A stretch of 64,000 nt of DNA from Prochlorococcus sp. scB243_495D8 (GTDB lineage Bacteria > Cyanobacteriota > Cyanobacteriia > PCC-6307 > Cyanobiaceae). Where the stretch lies: the NCBI GenBank assembly GCA_000634195.1, contig JFLT01000151.1, positions 1-64,000 of the forward strand, read 5' to 3'. The position numbers and the translations under genes are program-made. The notes below the pieces were generated by a model. The model was not told the origin of the DNA and did not search any database. It worked only from the letters and a program-made list of their open reading frames with translations. This document shows positions 59,494 through 64,000 of this stretch, piece after piece; the first letter of the stretch is position 1, and every line of letters starts with the position of its first letter.

Positions 59494-60795
59494 TTAAATA
59501 CAACTTAATTGACTTGCAATAATTTTGACTTCATTTAGTGAATTTATTTCATCTTTCGATTTCTCAAAATCTCCATTATTCACCTCATGAGTAATAACGA
59601 CAATTTCTGCTTTGTCCTCACTTGCATCAAGTTGAACAATTGATTCGATTGATACATTATTCTTTCCAAAAATATCTCCAATCTTTCCTATGACCCCTGG
59701 ACTATCAAGACAAATAATTCTAAGGTAATTTTTTTTGTTTATTTGTGAAGATTCTATGATATGACAGGTTCTCCAGAAATCAAAAGATAACAATGGATCG
59801 ACTGAATTATTATTTTTAACTGAGGCGGCATGCAGATTTAATATATCTGATACTACAGATGCAGCAGTTGGGCCACTCCCTGCACCTGGGCCATACAACA
59901 TTATCTCTCCTAGAGGATCAGCCTCTATCAATAAGGCATTGTTAACTCCCTTAACTGTTGCCAATGGATGAGATTTTGGAATCAAAGAAGGGCCTACCCA
60001 AATATTCAAAGCAAGTGAATCATTACTAATTGTTTGTCCCCTTTCGGAGAACGCTAAAAGTTTTATTTCAAATCCTAATTTATTGGCATATTCGATATCT
60101 TTGAGATTAATTTTACTAATACCCTCAGAATGTATCTCCTCTCTTTTGATTTTCCCTCCAAATGCGAGTTCACTAAGGATTGAAATCTTATCTGCAGCAT
60201 CATGCCCCTCAACATCTGCAGTTGGATCGAATTCAGCGTAACCAAGGCTTTGGGCCAATTTTAAAGTCTCCTTATAATCAGCTTTTTCATTTGCCATCTT
60301 TGAAAGAATAAAATTTGTTGTGCCATTTATTATCCCTACCACTTTTTTTATAATGTTACTTTTTAAAGATCTTTTTAAGGGTTCAATTATTGGAATCCCA
60401 CCGCAAACAGCGGCTTCTGACAATATATACACTCCTTCTTTAGATGCAGTTTTATATATTTCTTCTCCATATCTTGCAATGACAGCTTTATTTGCAGTAA
60501 CAACAGATTTACCTAATTTTAATGATTGAAGAATAATATCTTTCGCCAAATCAACTCCACCCATTACTTCAACAATTACATCTATAGAGGGGTCATTAAT
60601 TAATTTAAATGGATCATCAGTTAATAAATTATTGTCTAGCTCAATATCCCTTTTTTTATTAAGATCTTTAACTGCTATTTTTGCAATTTCTATTTCTTTT
60701 AGAATTGGATGTGAATAAGCTTCAGAACTTAATATTTTATAAATCCCTGAACCCACAGTTCCAAAACCTACAATCCCAATTTTGCATTTTCTCAT
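59494..60795 (-). CDS. hom: Homoserine dehydrogenase
   Basis: 433 aa. NAD(P) motif VGFGTVGSGIYKIL, AVCGGIPIIEPLKRSL, the substrate segment GIINGTTNFILSKM, FDPTADVEGHDAADKISILS, and the C-terminal ACT domain (IICLDSPGVIGKIGDIFG). Reduces aspartate semialdehyde to homoserine in Thr/Met synthesis; the ACT domain suggests threonine feedback. Not fused to aspartokinase. Confidence 0.95.
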   Translation of the reverse strand: MRKCKIGIVGFGTVGSGIYKILSSEAYSHPILKEIEIAKIAVKDLNKKRDIELDNNLLTDDPFKLINDPSIDVIVEVMGGVDLAKDIILQSLKLGKSVVTANKAVIARYGEEIYKTASKEGVYILSEAAVCGGIPIIEPLKRSLKSNIIKKVVGIINGTTNFILSKMANEKADYKETLKLAQSLGYAEFDPTADVEGHDAADKISILSELAFGGKIKREEIHSEGISKINLKDIEYANKLGFEIKLLAFSERGQTISNDSLALNIWVGPSLIPKSHPLATVKGVNNALLIEADPLGEIMLYGPGAGSGPTAASVVSDILNLHAASVKNNNSVDPLLSFDFWRTCHIIESSQINKKNYLRIICLDSPGVIGKIGDIFGKNNVSIESIVQLDASEDKAEIVVITHEVNNGDFEKSKDEINSLNEVKIIASQLSCI

Positions 60796-60839
60796 TTTTT
60801 ATTTCTCTTAACTTTGAGTTTAATTTTATATTATTAGGC

Positions 60840-61259
60840 CTACAAAAATTCATTTGCTTGAGACTGCATTTTTAATAAAATGTTTAAAAAACCATTTGAA
60901 CGTGAAGGGGTTAAGCTTGCTTTCAAACCAGTATCTTCTATAAATTTCTTATCTATTTCAACAACTTGATTTGGTGTTAACTCATTTAATCCACTTATTA
61001 AAAAGGCCAACAAACCCTTTGTTATGAGGGCATCAGAATATCCTTCCCAAAATAATTTACCAGCTTTAATAGTTGCCTTAACAAAAACTTCTGAAACGCA
61101 TCCCTTAACTTTATTTTCTTCAACAAGAATTTCACTATCTGGCTCTTTCAATTTTTTGCCTAACCACAAAATGTATTCATATTTTCTTTTTGGATCTTCT
61201 GATTTCTTCAACTTTTCTACTAATTTTGATAGATTATTGTATTTTTCCTGATTTTCCAT
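60840..61259 (-). CDS. sufE: Fe-S assembly sulfur acceptor SufE
   Basis: 139 aa. KVKGCVSEVFVKATI with the sulfur-accepting Cys54, flanked by helix LSKLVEKLKKSEDPKRKYEYILWLGKKL (in parts) and LLAFLISGLNELTPNQ. It takes persulfide from SufS and stimulates Fe-S cluster assembly. On the minus strand with hom downstream. Confidence 0.93.
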   Translation of the reverse strand: MENQEKYNNLSKLVEKLKKSEDPKRKYEYILWLGKKLKEPDSEILVEENKVKGCVSEVFVKATIKAGKLFWEGYSDALITKGLLAFLISGLNELTPNQVVEIDKKFIEDTGLKASLTPSRSNGFLNILLKMQSQANEFL

Positions 61260-61298
61260 TTTTTAAAGCTATAAATTGATCAATTTAAGGGTCTTTCA

Positions 61299-61856
61299 TT
61301 ATACAAATATTTCTTTTTCTGTGATAAACCCAGATAAAGGAATATCCCACTCGGCTCTTGTTAATGGAATCGTACTTACGCAATTAGAAGTTAATACTCC
61401 GATGCATGGAACATTTCCCCAATCATTATCTCTCCTTAATTTATCAAAATAACCGCCTCCATAACCTAATCTTGTTAAATTTTTATCAACCGAAAGACAT
61501 GGTACAAATATCATGCTTATCTGCGAATGACTCAATGGAGAAGAATTATTTGGACTTAGTATCCCCTCAGAATCTTTGGTAAGAGGTTTTTCGTCCCATG
61601 GATAAAATAACAACTCTTTTTTATCTTTACATCTAGGTAAAGCTAAAGTGAATTTTTTCTTAAGACTTCTTATATCAACTTCATTTTTTAGAGGCCAATA
61701 TATAGCTATATAACCAATATTTTTATATCCCTTAACAAATGAATCAATATATAATCTTACATTCTTTTCTACATTTTCACTTTGATCAAGAGATATCTCA
61801 TCTCTTAGTTTTCTAAACGTATCCCTCTCCAATTTCTTATTTTCAAAGATCATCAT
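61299..61856 (-). CDS. 5-formyltetrahydrofolate cyclo-ligase
   Basis: 185 aa. ATP/substrate motif WPLKNEVDIRSL, ALPRCKDKKELLFYPWD, and MIFVPCLSVDKNLTRLGYGGGYFD, where LGYGGGYFD is the family signature. Converts 5-formyl-THF to 5,10-methenyl-THF for one-carbon metabolism. Starts 10 nt downstream of ruvC on the same strand. Confidence 0.92.
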   Translation of the reverse strand: MMIFENKKLERDTFRKLRDEISLDQSENVEKNVRLYIDSFVKGYKNIGYIAIYWPLKNEVDIRSLKKKFTLALPRCKDKKELLFYPWDEKPLTKDSEGILSPNNSSPLSHSQISMIFVPCLSVDKNLTRLGYGGGYFDKLRRDNDWGNVPCIGVLTSNCVSTIPLTRAEWDIPLSGFITEKEIFV

Positions 61857-61865
61857 TTTAAATTT

Positions 61866-62339
61866 TCAGTTAAAGCCTTCCTCATTCAGTTTTGTGAGTG
61901 CTATTGCCAATGCATCTGCTGAATCATCAGGTTTTGGAGGTTTGTTAAGATCTAAGTTATACATAACAGCATCAAGAATATCTTTCTTAGATGCCTTTCC
62001 AGACCCAGCAATTGTTAATTTTATCTGAGCAGGTGAATACTCACTAACATGAATTTTTTTCGATGCCAATACCATCATTATCACGCCTCTGGCCTGCACC
62101 ACACTAATGGTAGTGCTTGACCTATAAAAGAAAAATTTTTCTACTGCCGCCGCATTTGGGTTCCAATGATTTATTAATTGATTAAGATCTTGAAATATCT
62201 CATAAAGTCTATCTTCTTCTTTTTTATCTTTACCTGTCTCAATTACGCCGCAATCTAATAATTTCTTTCTTTCATTTTCTATCTCAATTATTCCATAACC
62301 AACTCTAGCTAATCCGGGGTCAATCCCAATTATTCTCAC
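61866..62339 (-). CDS. ruvC: Holliday junction resolvase RuvC
   Basis: 157 aa. Catalytic acidics: Asp7 in [13 protein letters not shown], Glu67 in [11 protein letters not shown], and the [10 protein letters not shown] end. Resolves Holliday junctions with RuvAB. Six nt separate it from chlI upstream, so the two are probably co-transcribed. Confidence 0.95.
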   Translation of the reverse strand: MRIIGIDPGLARVGYGIIEIENERKKLLDCGVIETGKDKKEEDRLYEIFQDLNQLINHWNPNAAAVEKFFFYRSSTTISVVQARGVIMMVLASKKIHVSEYSPAQIKLTIAGSGKASKKDILDAVMYNLDLNKPPKPDDSADALAIALTKLNEEGFN

Positions 62340-62344
62340 TGTTA

Positions 62345-63466
62345 TTAAGCTTCAGCAGACAATTGAAATTTTGAAAGATTTTCTTTTTCATCTAAATCAA
62401 ATACTTTACAAAAAGCTTGAATAACTCTTTCACCTGAATCAACTTGTTCTAAGGGATCTTTTCTAAGTCTATGTCTTAAAGAACAAGAAATAACCCTTGC
62501 TATATCATCTTCTTGGACTTCAGTTCTGCCCTCAAATGCTGCAATTGCCCTAGCTGATCGATTCGTAACAATATCTCCACGTAAACCATCCACATCTAGT
62601 TCTCCGCAGATTGCAGAAATATTCAATCTTAAGTCATCGTCCATTTGAACAGAATTTAATATTTCTTGTGCTTTAATCACTTTTTGTTGAAGTTCATCCT
62701 GTTGTTTCTCAACACTCAATGAAAACTCATCAGGATTATCATCAAAAGAAGTTCTTTGATCAACTACTTGAACTCTTAATTCAGCATCTCTAACTGTCTT
62801 AACTTCAACACTCATTCCAAACCTATCCAATAGTTGAGGCCTTAATTCACCTTCTTCTGGATTTCCTGAACCAATAAGAACAAACCTCGCAGGATGTCGA
62901 ACTGATACCCCCTCCCTTTCAACTGTATTCCATCCGGAAGCGGCCGAATCTAAAAGTACATCGACTAAATGATCATCAAGTAAATTCACTTCATCAACGT
63001 ATAGTAAACCCCTATTAGCTTTTGCTAATAGACCTGGTTCGAATGCCTTGACACCTTCGCTCAGAGCCTTCTCTATATCAATGGTTCCACAAAGCCTGTC
63101 TTCAGTAGCTCCTAAAGGCAAGTCAACCATAGGTACTTGTTTTTGAATACTTTCTAGATTCTCTCCTTGAGTAATTTTCTCTAAAACTTCTTTACTTTGT
63201 AAATCAGGATCAAATAGTGAACTATTGTATGGATCGTCTTTAACAACATCGATTGCAGGCAACAAATCAGCTAAAGCTCTTATTGTAGTGGACTTTCCAG
63301 TCCCTCTATCACCCATTATCATCACTCCTCCAATTCTTGGATCAATAACATTTAACAAGAGAGCCAATTTCATTTCTTCTTGACCAATTACTGCTGTAAA
63401 AGGAAAAACTCTTCTTTTCTTTGTTGTAGGCACAGTTTTAGTTTTCTTAAATATTCCAATAATCAA
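62345..63466 (-). CDS. chlI: Magnesium chelatase subunit ChlI
   Basis: 373 aa from TTG 63466; a GTG at 63433 gives 362 aa and fits the usual family start ([11 protein letters not shown]...), so it may be the true one. AAA+ core: Walker [10 protein letters not shown] (52-60) and Walker B LLYVDE (154-159) in the 373-aa numbering, the arginine-finger region [12 protein letters not shown], and sensor [17 protein letters not shown]. It powers Mg insertion into protoporphyrin IX with ChlD and ChlH. Confidence 0.93.
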   Translation of the reverse strand: MIIGIFKKTKTVPTTKKRRVFPFTAVIGQEEMKLALLLNVIDPRIGGVMIMGDRGTGKSTTIRALADLLPAIDVVKDDPYNSSLFDPDLQSKEVLEKITQGENLESIQKQVPMVDLPLGATEDRLCGTIDIEKALSEGVKAFEPGLLAKANRGLLYVDEVNLLDDHLVDVLLDSAASGWNTVEREGVSVRHPARFVLIGSGNPEEGELRPQLLDRFGMSVEVKTVRDAELRVQVVDQRTSFDDNPDEFSLSVEKQQDELQQKVIKAQEILNSVQMDDDLRLNISAICGELDVDGLRGDIVTNRSARAIAAFEGRTEVQEDDIARVISCSLRHRLRKDPLEQVDSGERVIQAFCKVFDLDEKENLSKFQLSAEA

Positions 63467-63550
63467 TAGATGCTACTTCAGAAAATGTTTTTAGTAAATA
63501 TCCCTATTAAATTAAAACAAGAAGTAAATAGTAACTAATCAAATCTGTAG

Positions 63551-64000
63551 TTACTTATTTTTTTTGGAATTGTTCAAAAACCAGTTAATTTGATGGATAA
63601 TTCCTCGTAAAACATTTATTTCATGCATTGATGTATTTGCCCTCAAAATGAACTTCTTAAATTTACTGATTTTCGCCTTAGAAGTATGCCTTAAAAGATA
63701 TCCAACCTCCAGAAGCAATTCCTCTATCTCCAAAAACGAATCATGAATTTGTTTTGATGATGCAAGATTAAAAACTTTTGATTTTTTATTTAAATTCTTT
63801 TTAGAAGACTTATTTAATTCGTACAAAACTATTGAAACAGCGTGAGAAAGATTTAATGAAGGATTATTATGAGAAGTTGGAATATTAAAAGTTTTATTTG
63901 CCAGAAGTAATTCACTGTTAGTTAAACCTCTATCTTCTCTTCCAAATATAATTGCTAAATTATTTATTTTTTTAAAGGATAAAGTCCAATCAAATATATC
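63551..64000 (-). CDS. SpoU/TrmJ-type tRNA/rRNA methyltransferase (partial)
   Basis: The frame is open from the window edge; an ATG at 63826 is internal. Codons from 64000 give FGREDRGLTNSELLLANK and IPTSHNNPSLNLSHAVSIVL, the SPOUT/SpoU motifs 2 and 3 (knot and SAM-binding loop), followed by a helical C-terminal extension. The N-terminal part lies beyond the window. Probably a 2'-O-ribose methyltransferase of the TrmJ kind. Confidence 0.85.
   Translation of the reverse strand, partial: DIFDWTLSFKKINNLAIIFGREDRGLTNSELLLANKTFNIPTSHNNPSLNLSHAVSIVLYELNKSSKKNLNKKSKVFNLASSKQIHDSFLEIEELLLEVGYLLRHTSKAKISKFKKFILRANTSMHEINVLRGIIHQINWFLNNSKKNK

Overview
The window looks like a piece of a high-light-adapted Prochlorococcus chromosome, or that of a very close picocyanobacterial relative. 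The base composition is strongly AT-rich, intergenic gaps are short, genes are small, and TTG/GTG starts are frequent. The gene content is cyanobacterial: magnesium chelatase chlI, two plastid-lipid-associated/fibrillin proteins, DUF2862, an Ssl1498-like small protein and Yfr-type small RNAs. There is no prophage, insertion sequence, CRISPR array or rRNA operon. Assignments rest on motif recognition from the sequence; no database search was run.

Layout. 1-4.1 kb: a tRNA 3' end with its terminator, a DUF2862 gene and a three-gene ABC-2 exporter operon. 4.3-9.1 kb: a structured small RNA, a TauE/SafE exporter, an HNH nuclease, several small hypotheticals, and a phosphoribosyltransferase / nucleoside deoxyribosyltransferase pair. 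9.1-18.6 kb: rpsU, a helix-hairpin-helix protein, a uridine-kinase-like P-loop kinase, a renalase-like flavoprotein, an MTHFR-like barrel, an S51 peptidase, a GNAT acetyltransferase, a DCC thiol protein and a divergent metallo-beta-lactamase-fold protein. 19-28.5 kb: pepN, purT, a glutathione peroxidase, a TatA-like protein with a 19-residue repeat tail, a tRNA-dihydrouridine synthase and a 4HBT thioesterase. 29-39.6 kb: a membrane-anchored Mrr-like nuclease, a MAPEG protein, two fibrillins, OsmC, a DUF1499 protein, and an unusually dense set of proteins of 33-100 residues, many with one membrane span. Two candidate small RNAs, resembling Yfr2 and Yfr1, lie on the minus strand at 38.4-38.7 kb.

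39.6-45.8 kb is a zinc-homeostasis cluster: znuB, zur, znuC, znuA, a COG0523/CobW GTPase and a WD40 protein, with a perfect Zur/Fur-type palindrome in the znuC-znuA gap. ZnuA and the GTPase both carry an extra domain of about 120 residues that is recognisably the same in the two proteins. This is the most striking observation in the window.

46-64 kb: a possible leader-peptide/small-RNA locus, a circularly permuted ATP-grasp / alpha-E / transglutaminase operon, a lumenal pentapeptide-repeat protein, a PfkB kinase, an MFS transporter divergent from a DUF1400-type hydrolase, a partial peptide ABC transporter, and a minus-strand run of core genes: hom, sufE, 5-formyl-THF cyclo-ligase, ruvC, chlI and a SpoU methyltransferase cut by the window edge.
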